The notes under the pieces were generated by a model that was not told where the DNA came from, did not search any database, and was given only the letters and a program-made list of their open reading frames with translations. Made by a program: the position numbers and the translations under genes. DNA of 64,000 bases. Origin: Streptacidiphilus rugosus AM-16. Lineage in GTDB: Bacteria; Actinomycetota; Actinomycetes; Streptomycetales; Streptomycetaceae. This document shows, piece after piece, positions 15,335-24,221 of this stretch; position 1 is the first letter of the stretch, and each line of letters opens with the position of its first letter. The stretch spans positions 744,001 through 808,000 of the forward strand of contig NZ_JQMJ01000003.1 of NCBI RefSeq assembly GCF_000744655.1, read 5' to 3'.

Positions 15335-16399
15335 ATGCGCGCTCGCCGCAACGTCGCCGCCATCGCCCTCGTCGCCGCCGTGACCGGCTGCGGGCTGCTG
15401 ACCGCCTGCGGCCCGGACAAGGGCCACGCGGTGGGCGCCTCGCCCGCCGCCTCGTCCTCGTTCTCGGGTAAGGGTGCGAGTGCGGGTGCGGGCGGTGCGA
15501 GCCCGCAGCCGAGCGCGAGCGCGAACGGCTCCGGCAGCGGCTCCGGCGGGACGACGGCCGCGCCGGTCGCGCTGAACGGGACCGGCGGCACCCTGCTCAC
15601 CATCAGCAACGGCACCAGCCACGTCCTGATGAACGGCGCCTCCGTCGACTTCGGCGTGACCGTCCGCGATCTGAACTGGTCGCCCGACGGCCGCAAGGCG
15701 ATCTTCATCGACGGGAACGGCAACCTGGACAGCGCCAACCCGGACGGCAGCGGCCGGATCACGGTCGCCCGCAACCCCGGCAACCAGACCTGGTCCCACC
15801 CGACCTGGCAGGCCCCCGCGGACCGCGCGGAGTTCCGCGAGGTCAACATAGCCAAGATCTTCTTCGTCGCGAACGGCGGCGGCGTCACCCAGCTCATGAG
15901 CGTCCCGGCGGAGCGGGCCGACGGCGCCCCGGCCCTGCTGTCGCTCGGCAACTACGCCGGGGCGAACGTGGCGCAGCTGCCGCAGACGGGCAACATCTGG
16001 ATCAACGGCGGCGGCGGGAACGGCACCACCGTCTACGCCAACACCGGCACGGGCGAGGTCTACCTGCGCGACGACTACATCCGTCAGCAGGGTGCGGCGA
16101 ACACCAACGGCTCGGAGCCGGCCCTGATCCCCGGCACCGGGGGCGAGCCGGGCGGCATCGTCTTCGTCCGCTCCGTCGCCGGGCACGACCACGTGTTCGT
16201 CGAGGAGTTCACCAACTCCGGCCGCCCCGTGCGGGATCTCACCCCGAACGCGACCACCGACTACACCGAGCCCGCGGTCTCCCCTGACGGCCGCACGGTC
16301 GCGCTGCGCACGCCGAACGGCGTCGCCGTCGTCCCGCTCAACGGCTCCGCCGCGCCGCGCCCGGTCTCCACGACCCCCGGCCTGCCCGCCTACCGCTGA
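15335..16399 (+). CDS. Lipoprotein with TolB/WD40-like beta-propeller repeats
   Basis: A 354-residue exported lipoprotein. The signal is MRARRNVAAIALVAAVTG... with lipobox LTAC, Cys25 being the lipid-modified residue. A low-complexity Ser/Gly/Ala linker follows (residues 26-75), then PD40-type repeats such as LNWSPDGRKAIFID and, near the C-terminus, PAVSPDGRTVALRTPNGVAVVPL. The fold should be a small beta-propeller on the outer face of the membrane, as in TolB-like and LpqB-like proteins. TGGGGGA lies before the ATG. It is convergent with the next gene, overlapping it by 10 bp. The role is unknown; a sensory or protein-binding function is plausible. Confidence 0.8.
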   Translation: MRARRNVAAIALVAAVTGCGLLTACGPDKGHAVGASPAASSSFSGKGASAGAGGASPQPSASANGSGSGSGGTTAAPVALNGTGGTLLTISNGTSHVLMNGASVDFGVTVRDLNWSPDGRKAIFIDGNGNLDSANPDGSGRITVARNPGNQTWSHPTWQAPADRAEFREVNIAKIFFVANGGGVTQLMSVPAERADGAPALLSLGNYAGANVAQLPQTGNIWINGGGGNGTTVYANTGTGEVYLRDDYIRQQGAANTNGSEPALIPGTGGEPGGIVFVRSVAGHDHVFVEEFTNSGRPVRDLTPNATTDYTEPAVSPDGRTVALRTPNGVAVVPLNGSAAPRPVSTTPGLPAYR

Positions 16400-16941
16400 G
16401 CGTCCAGCTCCGCCTGAAGCGTCGTCAGGTGCGTCGTCGCGGCGTCGTCGTGGGGGAGGAACTCGACGACCTCGACGAAGCGGAAGAGCACCTGCGTGTC
16501 GGTCACCGCGTACTCGTAGTCGGCGAAGCCGACCACCGCGCCGGTGGTGCCGCGCGCGGTGCCGCGGTCCAGCACCTTGCGGCGGGCCTGCGGGCGGGCG
16601 AGGTAGGGGCAGACCATCGACGCGTAGAGCATGCAGGCGCGGTGTCCGGGGCCCTCCCAGGTGGGGGCCATATTCCGGTAGGGCCGCGACTCGGCCAGCG
16701 CCGCGCCGATCGCCTCCGACTCGGCTGCCCCGACGACCCGCCACACCGGCCCGGCCGGCATCGCGTCGCCGCAGACCGAGCAGAGCCGGTTCGTGGCGCA
16801 GTCCGCGCTCTTCGCGTAGTCGGTGCGCGCGAACCGGTGCTCGCCGTCCTCGAACGGCGTGATCGCGGGCACCGGATAGCCGCGCGGATCCTGCGGACGG
16901 GCGGCTATCTGCGGGGGCTTCGGCACGGCATCGAATCGCAC
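16390..16941 (-). CDS. Uncharacterised cysteine/histidine protein
   Basis: A 183-residue soluble protein with a likely zinc site. NRLCSVCGDAMPAG gives a CxxC knuckle around residues 60-65, and GHRACMLYASMVCPYL supplies a further His and two Cys around residues 105-120. The N-terminus is Pro-rich (VPKPPQIAARPQDPRGYPVP). I recall similar short proteins in streptomycetes but cannot name the family. The GTG at 16941 is chosen because it is the first start before the conserved part; it has only a weak ribosome site. The gene shares 10 bp with the convergent lipoprotein gene and follows the protease gene on the same strand. Confidence 0.7.
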   Translation of the reverse strand: MRFDAVPKPPQIAARPQDPRGYPVPAITPFEDGEHRFARTDYAKSADCATNRLCSVCGDAMPAGPVWRVVGAAESEAIGAALAESRPYRNMAPTWEGPGHRACMLYASMVCPYLARPQARRKVLDRGTARGTTGAVVGFADYEYAVTDTQVLFRFVEVVEFLPHDDAATTHLTTLQAELDAQR

Positions 16942-16994
16942 CCCAGCACTATGCAGCCACCCCCGCCCCGCTGACCAGCCCGGCCGAAGCCCGC

Positions 16995-17912
16995 TCAGCT
17001 CGCCAGGGCCTGGGCGTAGAGGTCGGCGGCGGTGGCGTCGAAGACGATGCTGTAGGAGGTGTCGGCGGTGTCGCCGCCCTGCTGGTAGCCGCCGATGACG
17101 CCGATGACGCTGCCGGAGTCGTTCGCCGCGTCGTAGTCGGCGACCCAGGCCGTGCCGCTGGTGCCGCCGGTGAACGCGGTGCAGTCGACGATCAGCTGGG
17201 TGCCGGAGTAGGCCGCGGCCGTGCCGGTGCAGGTGATCGGTTCGTCCGTCTGCGACGGGTAGCCGGTGAGCTGGACCGTCGCGGCGGTGGTGCCCGTCGT
17301 GGAGAGGGTGTAGCCGCCTCCGACCGAGGCCTCCAGACTGCGACCGGACTGCGGGGCGACGAGGGCGAAGGCCACGTCGTCGTCCTGGTCGCCGTCGTCG
17401 GTCCAGGAGGAGTCCTCGATGACCCGGGTGATCTGCCAGACCCCGTTCGGCGCGCTGCCGTCGCGGTAGCCGGGAACGAAGACCGCGCCGGTGCTGCCGC
17501 CGGAGGCGAGGCAGTGGGCGGCGGTGACGATCACGTCGCCCGCCGGACTGTCGACCACGCTGGCGGTGCAATGGTGGTTGCCCGACGTGATCGAGTTGGA
17601 GGAGAAGATCGCGCCGACCTTCGCCGTCTGCTGTGCCGCGGCGAGCACCTGGGACCGGCCCGTGGTGGTGACAGGGAGGGCGCCGGAGGCCGTCGTGGCG
17701 GTCGGCGTGGTTGCCGCCTTGGTCTTGCCCGCCGCGGCCTTGGCCGTCCCCGCTGCGGTCGCCGTGGGCGTGGGCGCCGCCGCGACGGTCGCCGGAGTCG
17801 GCGCGGACGCGGACGCGTTCGGGCCGCTGGTGAAGCTGAGGCTCACCGCGCCGAGCAGCAGGCCGCTGACCAGGAGAGCTCCGCCACGCCTTCCCGCTTC
17901 ACCGCGTGTCAT
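16995..17912 (-). CDS. Secreted trypsin-like serine protease
   Basis: A 305-residue exported S1-type protease. Residues 1 to about 35 are a signal peptide (RRGGALLVSGLLLGAVSLSF), followed by an Ala/Thr/Pro-rich linker to about residue 85. The catalytic triad is visible as His in VTAAHCLASGG (about 131), Asp in QDDDVAFALV (about 177) and Ser in FTGGTSGTAWV (about 249). The catalytic Ser motif is GTSG rather than GDSG, as in V8/glutamyl-endopeptidase-like and some Streptomyces homologues. Cysteines NHHC and AHC suggest a disulfide near the active His. GAGGA lies upstream of the ATG. It stands alone, divergent from the TauE gene. Confidence 0.88.
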   Translation of the reverse strand: MTRGEAGRRGGALLVSGLLLGAVSLSFTSGPNASASAPTPATVAAAPTPTATAAGTAKAAAGKTKAATTPTATTASGALPVTTTGRSQVLAAAQQTAKVGAIFSSNSITSGNHHCTASVVDSPAGDVIVTAAHCLASGGSTGAVFVPGYRDGSAPNGVWQITRVIEDSSWTDDGDQDDDVAFALVAPQSGRSLEASVGGGYTLSTTGTTAATVQLTGYPSQTDEPITCTGTAAAYSGTQLIVDCTAFTGGTSGTAWVADYDAANDSGSVIGVIGGYQQGGDTADTSYSIVFDATAADLYAQALAS

Positions 17913-18071
17913 CCGGGCGTCCTCTCTGCTGCCCCCCGTTCCGAGTACTGAGACTTCCCCCCGGTGCTGAGACCTCTGTGGGAGCCGCATGGGAGCTTGA
18001 TGAGAAGCTCGCCTCAGGACCGACCGGTACCGCCTGCGGGTGGACAGGATCGCGGAGCAAGGGGAATCGGG

Positions 18072-18875
18072 ATGAGCGGAGTGCTGTACACGGCCGCCGC
18101 AGGGCTGGCCGGTGCGTCCGGCTGGACCCAGCTGGGGGTCGCACTGGCCGGCGTGGGGGCCGGGATGATCAACGCGGTGGTCGGGTCGGGAACCTTGATC
18201 ACCTTTCCGGTGCTGCTGGCCGCGGGGCTGCCGCCGGTGACGGCGAACGTGTCGAACACGCTCGGGTTGGTGCCCGGCTCGGTCAGCGGGGCGATCGGCT
18301 ACCGCCGCGAGCTCGCGGGCCTCGGCCCGCTGCTGCGCCGGCTCGGCGCGGCCGGTCTGGCCGGCGGACTGACCGGCGCGGTGCTGCTGCTGGCCCTGCC
18401 GGCGAAGGCCTTCGAGGCCGCTGTCCCGGTCTTGATCGCCGGCGCGCTGGTGCTGGTGCTGCTCCAGCCGCTGCTGGCCAAGCGGCTGGCCGCCCGCGCA
18501 CAGCAGCGGCCGCGCCCCGCGAACGGCGGTTGGGCGCTGCTGGTCGGCGTCTACCTGTGCGGGATCTACGGCGGTTACTTCGGCGCCGCGCAGGGCGTGC
18601 TGCTGCTCGGGCTGATGGGGGTGCTGCTGGAACTTCCCCTGCAACGGATCAACGGCGTGAAGAACGTCCTGGCCCTGTTCGTCAACGGGATCGCCGCCGT
18701 GTTCTTCCTGGTCGACGGTCCGATCGACTGGCGCGCGGCGCTGTTGATCGCGGGCGGCTCCGTGGTCGGCGGCCAGCTGGGAGCGCTGGTCGGGCGGCGC
18801 CTGCCCGCCCAGGTGCTGCGCGGCGTGATCGTCGCGGTGGGCCTGGTGGCCATCGGCCGCGTGGTGCTTGGCTGA
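18072..18875 (+). CDS. TauE/SafE-family membrane permease
   Basis: A 267-residue membrane protein of the TauE/SafE (DUF81) family, proposed exporters of sulfite or organosulfur anions. It shows the two-repeat pattern: GVGAGMINAVVGSGTLITFPVLLAAGLPPVTANVSNTLGLVPGSVSGAIGYRREL near the N-terminus, and GIYGGYFGAAQGVLLLGLMGVLL followed by QRINGVKNVLALFVNGIAAVFF in the second half. Eight helices are likely. The ATG at 18072 follows AAGGGGAAT. It stands alone between the divergent protease gene and the next lipoprotein gene. The transported anion is not predictable. Confidence 0.9.
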   Translation: MSGVLYTAAAGLAGASGWTQLGVALAGVGAGMINAVVGSGTLITFPVLLAAGLPPVTANVSNTLGLVPGSVSGAIGYRRELAGLGPLLRRLGAAGLAGGLTGAVLLLALPAKAFEAAVPVLIAGALVLVLLQPLLAKRLAARAQQRPRPANGGWALLVGVYLCGIYGGYFGAAQGVLLLGLMGVLLELPLQRINGVKNVLALFVNGIAAVFFLVDGPIDWRAALLIAGGSVVGGQLGALVGRRLPAQVLRGVIVAVGLVAIGRVVLG

Positions 18876-19062
18876 CGAACGGTTCCCGCCTCCGCACAAA
18901 TAGTCGTTGAGAACCTGGTAGTAGAGCCGTATGTCCCGGTGGGAGGGGCCTCTGTCCCCTCTGCGGGCTGGCTAAACTCACAGGATCGCCGAGAACAGGG
19001 GTTTGCGGCGGGCGCTCGCGGCACCGCTCCGAGCAACAGGACAGAGGGGGCGGCAGGCCGCG

Positions 19063-20646
19063 ATGCGCGATTTCTCGCGACGGATGGTGCTGGAGGGGCT
19101 GGTGGGGGCCGCGGGAGCCGCGGTGCTGGCCGGCTGCTCCTCGGGCGTCACGCCGCGCACCGTGGTCAGCGCCCGGCCCGTCACCGGAAACCCGGTCAGC
19201 CGCGAGAACCAGTTGCCGGGAACGACCGCGTGGATGGTGAACCACGAGGGTCTGAAGCCGACCAACGACGCGGTCGGCCAGATCCAGGGCTTCGCCAGTG
19301 CGACCAGCGCCCGGGTCGGCGAGCGGCTCGCGTTCTTCGTCTCCACGGCGCTGCCCCAGGCCTACACGATCTCGATTCACCGCATGGGCTACTACGCGGG
19401 CGCCGGCGGGCGGCTGATGACCAGCAGCCCCAAGCTGCAGGGCTTCCCCCAGCGGGCGCTCCGGGTGGATCCCGGCAACGGCATGATCGAGTGCCCGTGG
19501 CAGCAGTCCTGGTCCCTGGAGATCCCGAAGACCTGGCTCTCCGGGTTGTATCTCGCCTGCTTCACGTCCGCCGACGGCCACCGCGCCGTCACCCCGTTCG
19601 TGGTGCGGGACGACCGGCAGGCCGAGTTCAAGGTCGTCCTGCCGTTCACCACCTACCAGGCCTACAACCTGTTCCCCAACTGCGGCGTCGGGCGCAGCCT
19701 GTACTACGGCTTCCTGTCGTCCGCGCAGTCGCCGCTGGTGCAGAAGGTGAGCCCGGACGGTCACGCCTATCCGGTCCGCACGGTGCCGGGGCAGAAGTAC
19801 GTCATGCACTACCCGGAGCGGGCCAGGACGGTCTCGTTCCGGCGGCCGTACAGCGACCACGGTTTCCCGAAGGTCTTCGGCATCGACCTCTCCTTCGTCA
19901 TGTGGGCCGAGTCCCAGGGCTACGACCTGAGCTACGCGACGAGCCTGGACCTGGACGCGGGGTCGGTGGATCCCAGCCGGCACCGGGCCTTGTTGTTCCC
20001 CGGCCACGACGAGTACTGGTCCTCGAGCATGCGCCGGGTGGCCGAGGCCGCCGTGCGCTCCGGCACGCATCTCGCCTACTTCGCCTCGAACAACGTGTAC
20101 TGGAAGATACGCACGGGTACCGGCGACTCCGGCTTCTCGCAGATGACCTGCTACAAGGACGACCACGACCCGGTCCAGGACCCCACCGGCGCGACGACCA
20201 TGTGGCGCAGGGTTCGTCCGGATCGTTCCGAGGCGGAGCAGGGCCTGCTCGGCACCCAGTACAACGGCATCCTCGACCGCGCGGTGCCGCTGGTCGTGAC
20301 CGAGCCGGGGCACTGGTTCTGGTCCGGCACCGGGCTGGCCGCCGGGGACCGCGTCACCAACCTGGTGGTCGGCGAGGCCGACGGGCTGACCCCCGGCATG
20401 CCGAGGCCCGCAGGGGCCCGCGAGCAGACCCTGCTGTCCGCCTCGAAGTTCCTCTACGGCAAAGAGCCCGCCGTCCAGAACACCAGCGTCTACCAGTCGG
20501 CCGGCGGATCCTGGATCTTCACCGCCGGCACGTTCGGCTGGACCGCCGCCCTGACCGCGGCGCCGGTCCCCAACCCGTTCTGCACCCCCGTGGACGCCCG
20601 GATCCAGCACGCGACCCAGAACCTGATGTCAAGACTTCGTTCATGA
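19063..20646 (+). CDS. Tat-exported lipoprotein with N,N-dimethylformamidase beta-subunit-like domain
   Basis: A 527-residue protein. The N-terminus has a twin-arginine signal (DFSRRMVLEGLVGAAGAAVLAGC) ending in lipobox LAGC, so it is exported folded by Tat and lipidated. The body resembles the C-terminal domain of the large subunit of N,N-dimethylformamidase (DMFA2_C type), with characteristic segments TTYQAYNLFPNCGVGRSLYYGF, LLFPGHDEYWSSSMRRV and LAYFASNNVYWKIR. Actinomycete members of this family are mostly uncharacterised and often lie near polysaccharide genes, as here. True amidase activity is not implied. The start at 19063 gives the proper Tat signal; an ATG 60 bases upstream would add a leader. 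Confidence 0.8.
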   Translation: MRDFSRRMVLEGLVGAAGAAVLAGCSSGVTPRTVVSARPVTGNPVSRENQLPGTTAWMVNHEGLKPTNDAVGQIQGFASATSARVGERLAFFVSTALPQAYTISIHRMGYYAGAGGRLMTSSPKLQGFPQRALRVDPGNGMIECPWQQSWSLEIPKTWLSGLYLACFTSADGHRAVTPFVVRDDRQAEFKVVLPFTTYQAYNLFPNCGVGRSLYYGFLSSAQSPLVQKVSPDGHAYPVRTVPGQKYVMHYPERARTVSFRRPYSDHGFPKVFGIDLSFVMWAESQGYDLSYATSLDLDAGSVDPSRHRALLFPGHDEYWSSSMRRVAEAAVRSGTHLAYFASNNVYWKIRTGTGDSGFSQMTCYKDDHDPVQDPTGATTMWRRVRPDRSEAEQGLLGTQYNGILDRAVPLVVTEPGHWFWSGTGLAAGDRVTNLVVGEADGLTPGMPRPAGAREQTLLSASKFLYGKEPAVQNTSVYQSAGGSWIFTAGTFGWTAALTAAPVPNPFCTPVDARIQHATQNLMSRLRS

Positions 20647-20671
20647 GAAACGGGGCGTTCAGGTCCACGGA

Positions 20672-22237
20672 ATGAGCCATTACCCTGAGCGCGTGTCCTT
20701 CAGACTGCCGCACTTCATGACGTCCGCCGGCAAGCGCCTCGCCGCGGGGCGGCAGCGGCCCACGTCACCCACCGCAGCCGCCCCCGCGCCCTCGAAGCCG
20801 GCCGAGACCGAAGGCGCGGCCCTGCGCCGGCGGGCCGACGAGCTCGCCGAAGCGGCCCGCGGGCAGTTGGAGCGAGGCGAGATCCCCGACCACCTGGCGG
20901 ACGCCTACGCCGCGGAACTGGCCTGTGCGGACTCCGCGTACGAGGCCGGAAGGTCCGCCGAGGCCGCGGGCTCGCTGGCCAAGGCGCTGCTCCTGGCCTT
21001 CCACCGGGTCCCCCAGGTCGACAGCCTGACCACCCCGGTCAGCGACGACGCGTCGGGTTTCACCGCGCCGCTTCGCGCGAGCAGCACGGCCATGGCCGTC
21101 GTCGCTCCGCGCGGCCGCCGCACGCCGGCCGCGCGGAGGCCCGCCGACCGGCCGCTGCGGTTGCTCTTCGTCACCCATGGCAACGCGAACTTCCTGAAGC
21201 TCCTGGTCGAGCACTACCAGGACCATCCCGAGGTCGACGTCCGCACGCTCGACCTCGGCCAGGACGAGGAGATGGCTCCGCTGGCCAAGGGCCTGAAGCG
21301 GATGGCGCACGCGGCGCTGGGCGGGGAGGCGGAGTACCGCGAGGCGGTGGAGCGGGCCCTGCGGCCGCACCTGGACTGGGCGGACACCGTCTTCGTCGAG
21401 TGGTGCACCGGCGCGGCCGCGTTCCTCACGCTGGTCGACCCGGGCAGCACCCGGATCGTGGTCCGGCTGCACAGGTTCGAGACCTTCAGCTTCTGGCCGC
21501 ATGTCATCGACTTCAGCCGCGTCGACGACCTGCTGTTCATCGCCGACCACATGATCGACCTCACCACCGACGTGGTGCCGCGCCTGCTGGAGGCCGGCGG
21601 CCCGCGGCTCCAGCGCACGGACAACGCGGTCGAGCTCGGCAGGTTCGTGCGGCCCAAGGGCGAGGGGGCCCGCTTCACCGTGGGTCTCGTGGGCATGGCC
21701 CAGGTCGCCAAGGACCCGCTCTGGGCCGTCCAGGTGCTGCGCGCGCTCCGCGAGCAGGACGAGCGCTACCGGCTGGTCCTGGTGGGCAACGGGATGAACC
21801 CGGACGTCAGCCCGGCCGCCCGTGCCTACCACGACAGACTGGAGGCCGAGCTCACCGAACTGGAGGCCACCGGCGCGGTGGAGCGCCTGGGGCAGAGCGA
21901 CGACGTGCCCGGTCTGCTGACCGGCGTCGGCACCATCCTCAGCAGTTCCGTGCGTGAGGGCTGCCATGTCGGCCTGATGGAGGGAGCCGCCAGCGGGGCC
22001 GTCCCGGTCGTCAGGGACTGGCCGATGGTGGCGGGCCGCCCGCACAGCGCCCGCACCCTCTTCCCGCAGGAGTGGGTGGTGGACACCCCCGAGCGGGCCG
22101 CCGCCCGGATCCTGGCCCTGACCGGTGACGAGGAGACGTGGCGCAAGGCCGGTCAGGAGGCGTCCGCGCATGCGCTGGCCACCTGGGACTGGGAGGTCGT
22201 GCGGCCCGACTACGATCGGCTTCTGCTCGGCAGCTAG
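20672..22237 (+). CDS. Glycosyltransferase (GT4-like)
   Basis: A 521-residue protein. About residues 1-110 are helical and Ala/Glu-rich (RRRADELAEAARGQLERGEIPDHLADAYAAEL). From about 160 a two-domain GT-B enzyme follows: LRLLFVTHGNANFLKLLVEHY opens the N-domain, and FTVGLVGMAQVAKDPLWAVQVLRAL opens the C-domain with GNGMN and the nucleotide-sugar motif VREGCHVGLMEGAASGAVPVVRDWP near residues 425-450. It would add a sugar to a cell-surface glycan or teichoic-type polymer. It is followed after 32 bp by the N-acetyltransferase gene. The ATG at 20672 has a poor ribosome site; GTG at 20693 is possible. Donor and acceptor are unknown. Confidence 0.82.
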   Translation: MSHYPERVSFRLPHFMTSAGKRLAAGRQRPTSPTAAAPAPSKPAETEGAALRRRADELAEAARGQLERGEIPDHLADAYAAELACADSAYEAGRSAEAAGSLAKALLLAFHRVPQVDSLTTPVSDDASGFTAPLRASSTAMAVVAPRGRRTPAARRPADRPLRLLFVTHGNANFLKLLVEHYQDHPEVDVRTLDLGQDEEMAPLAKGLKRMAHAALGGEAEYREAVERALRPHLDWADTVFVEWCTGAAAFLTLVDPGSTRIVVRLHRFETFSFWPHVIDFSRVDDLLFIADHMIDLTTDVVPRLLEAGGPRLQRTDNAVELGRFVRPKGEGARFTVGLVGMAQVAKDPLWAVQVLRALREQDERYRLVLVGNGMNPDVSPAARAYHDRLEAELTELEATGAVERLGQSDDVPGLLTGVGTILSSSVREGCHVGLMEGAASGAVPVVRDWPMVAGRPHSARTLFPQEWVVDTPERAAARILALTGDEETWRKAGQEASAHALATWDWEVVRPDYDRLLLGS

Positions 22238-22269
22238 TCCGGCACCGCCGCACCTCGAAAGGCACTGCA

Positions 22270-22866
22270 TTGGCTCTCAGGATTCAGCCCACCGCCCAGG
22301 TCGACGAGACCGCTGAGCTCGGCGACGGCACGTCCGTCTGGGAGCTCGCGCAGATCCGCGAGAAGGCCAGGCTCGGCACCGGGTGCGTCATCGGCCGAGG
22401 CGCCTACGTCGGCACCGGCGTGCAGATCGGCGACAACGTCAAGCTGCAGAACTACGCCCTGGTCTACGAGCCCGCTGAGCTCGGCGACGGTGTCTTCGTC
22501 GGTCCGGCCGTGGTGCTCACCAACGACCATTACCCGCGCTCGGTGGACCCGGACGGCAAGCTCAAGCGTGGCGGCGACTGGGAGGCCGTCGGCGTGAAGG
22601 TGCGGGAGGGCGCCTCGTTGGGCGCACGGTCCGTCTGCGTCGCGCCGGTGGTGGTCGGGCGCTGGGCGCTGGTCGCCGCCGGGGCCGTGGTCACCAAGGA
22701 CGTCCCCGACTTCGCGCTGGTGGCCGGCGTGCCCGCGAAGCGGATCGGCTGGGTCGGCCGGGCCGGGGTCAAGCTGGTCGAGCGGGCGGACGAGCCCGGC
22801 GTCTGGCAGTGCCCGCAGACCGACGCCCTCTACGACGAGCGGGACGGCGTGCTCACCGAGCGCTGA
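22270..22866 (+). CDS. WbpD/WlbB-like N-acetyltransferase (left-handed beta-helix)
   Basis: A 198-residue hexapeptide-repeat acetyltransferase. LbH repeats run from about residue 5 to 145 (VDETAELGDGTSVWELAQI, IGRGAYVGTGVQIGDNVKLQN, VFVGPAVVLTNDHYPRSVDP). The NDHYPR segment is typical of WbpD/WlbB enzymes, which N-acetylate the 3-amino group of UDP-GlcNAc3NA to give UDP-2,3-diacetamido-2,3-dideoxyglucuronic acid. Translation seems to start at TTG (22270) with GAAAGG 8 bases upstream, directly before the first repeat; no ATG or GTG fits. It is the last gene of a plus-strand unit and is convergent with the WbpA-like gene. The partner enzymes WbpA, WbpB and WbpE lie immediately right. Confidence 0.85.
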   Translation: MALRIQPTAQVDETAELGDGTSVWELAQIREKARLGTGCVIGRGAYVGTGVQIGDNVKLQNYALVYEPAELGDGVFVGPAVVLTNDHYPRSVDPDGKLKRGGDWEAVGVKVREGASLGARSVCVAPVVVGRWALVAAGAVVTKDVPDFALVAGVPAKRIGWVGRAGVKLVERADEPGVWQCPQTDALYDERDGVLTER

Positions 22867-22892
22867 GCACGCGGCGGACCGTGGATACGCCG

Positions 22893-22926
22893 ACGGCCGG
22901 GGCGCCCCTCGCGGGGCCCCGGCCGT
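22893..22926. terminator. Bidirectional hairpin terminator
   Basis: ACGGCCGGGG-CG-CCCC (from 22893) pairs with GGGGCCCCGGCCGT (to 22926) around TCGC, with a 2-base bulge. It lies in the 69-bp gap between the convergent acetyltransferase and UDP-sugar dehydrogenase genes and can stop transcription from both sides. Confidence 0.75.
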
Positions 22927-22935
22927 TCGCGCGCG

Positions 22936-24219
22936 TCAGCCGCCGATGACGACCCGGCGGACGCCCTCCCAGCGGGCGGGGTCGGTGGTGCGGCGACCGT
23001 CGACCAGCACCGAGACCTCCGGCAGGTCCGTGGCGGCCAGCTCGCGGTACTCGGCGTGGTCGGCCTGGAGGATCGCGGCCGTCACGGTCTCGCCCTGGTG
23101 CGGGGTCAGGCCGTGCGCCGAGATCTCCTCGGCGGTGTACATCGGGTCCGAGACGAAGGGCACCGCACCGCGGGCGCGCAGCGCCTCCACCGTGCCGAAG
23201 ACGCCGGAGAACGCCATCTCCTTGACGCCGCCGCGGTAGGCGGCCCCCAGCACCAGCACGTTGACGCCGTCGAGGTCCCCGTAGGCGGCCGCGAGCAGGT
23301 CCACCGCGTACTGCGGCATCGCCGCGTTCGCCTCGCGGGCGGCCCGGACCACGGTGGCCGCCGGGTCGTTCCACAGGTACATCCGCGGGTAGATCGGGAT
23401 GCAGTGTCCGCCGACGGCGATGCCGGGACGGTGGATGTGGCTGTACGGCTGCGAGTTGCAGGCGTCGATGACCTTCAGGATGTCGATGCCGGTCTGGTCC
23501 GCGAAGCGGGCGAACTGGTTCGCCAGACCGATGTTGACGTCCCGGTAGGTGGTCTCGGCCAGCTTCGCAAGCTCGGACGCCTCCGCCGAGCCCAGGTCCC
23601 AGACCCCGTTCGGGCGGTCGAGGTCGGTGCGCTCGTCGAAGTCCAGCACCTGCTCGTAGAAGTCCACGCCGTGACGGGCGGAGGCCTCGTCGATGCCGCC
23701 GACCAGCTTCGGGTAGCGGCGCAGGTCGGCGAAGACCCGACCGGTCAGCACCCGCTCCGGGCTGAAGACCAGGTGGAAGTCCTTACCGGCGGTCAGGCCC
23801 GAGCCCTGCTCCAGCATCGGCGCCCAGCGGTTGCGGGTGGTGCCGACAGGGAGCGTGGTCTCGTAGCTGACCAGCGTGCCGGGACGCAGCCCGGCGGCGA
23901 TCGCCTTGGTGGCGTCGTCCATCCAGCCGAAGTCCGGCACGCCCTCGGCGTCGACGAACAGCGGCACCACGACCACGACGGCGTCCGACTCGGCCACCGC
24001 CGCCGCGGTGTCCGTGGTCGCGGTGAGCAGACCGGCGTCGACGGCGGCCTTGAGCTTCACGTCCAGCTCGGCCTCACCGGGGAAGGGCTCCACACCGTTG
24101 TTGACCAGGTCGACGACCGTGGCGTTGACGTCGGCGCCGATCACCCGGTGCCCCTTGTCGGCGAACTGCACTGCCAGCGGCAGGCCGATCTTGCCCAGGG
24201 CCACGACACAAATCTGCAC
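22936..24219 (-). CDS. UDP-N-acetylglucosamine 6-dehydrogenase-like (WbpA type)
   Basis: A 427-residue nucleotide-sugar dehydrogenase. The NAD site is VVALGKIGLPLAVQFADKGHRVIGADVN at residues 4-31; the central helix region has ELAKLAETTYRDVNIGLANQFA; the catalytic Cys is in GIAVGGHCIPIYP near residue 265; the UDP-binding C-domain begins VNVLVLGAAYRGGVKE. It oxidises C6 of UDP-HexNAc to the uronate using two NAD+. WbpA starts the UDP-2,3-diacetamido-glucuronate pathway, whose other three enzymes are in this window. The GTG start has GGAAGGA 7 bases upstream. It is the last gene of a three-gene minus-strand unit with two glycosyltransferases, 2 bp after the GT2 stop. Confidence 0.9.
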   Translation of the reverse strand: MQICVVALGKIGLPLAVQFADKGHRVIGADVNATVVDLVNNGVEPFPGEAELDVKLKAAVDAGLLTATTDTAAAVAESDAVVVVVPLFVDAEGVPDFGWMDDATKAIAAGLRPGTLVSYETTLPVGTTRNRWAPMLEQGSGLTAGKDFHLVFSPERVLTGRVFADLRRYPKLVGGIDEASARHGVDFYEQVLDFDERTDLDRPNGVWDLGSAEASELAKLAETTYRDVNIGLANQFARFADQTGIDILKVIDACNSQPYSHIHRPGIAVGGHCIPIYPRMYLWNDPAATVVRAAREANAAMPQYAVDLLAAAYGDLDGVNVLVLGAAYRGGVKEMAFSGVFGTVEALRARGAVPFVSDPMYTAEEISAHGLTPHQGETVTAAILQADHAEYRELAATDLPEVSVLVDGRRTTDPARWEGVRRVVIGG

Positions 24220-24221
24220 GG

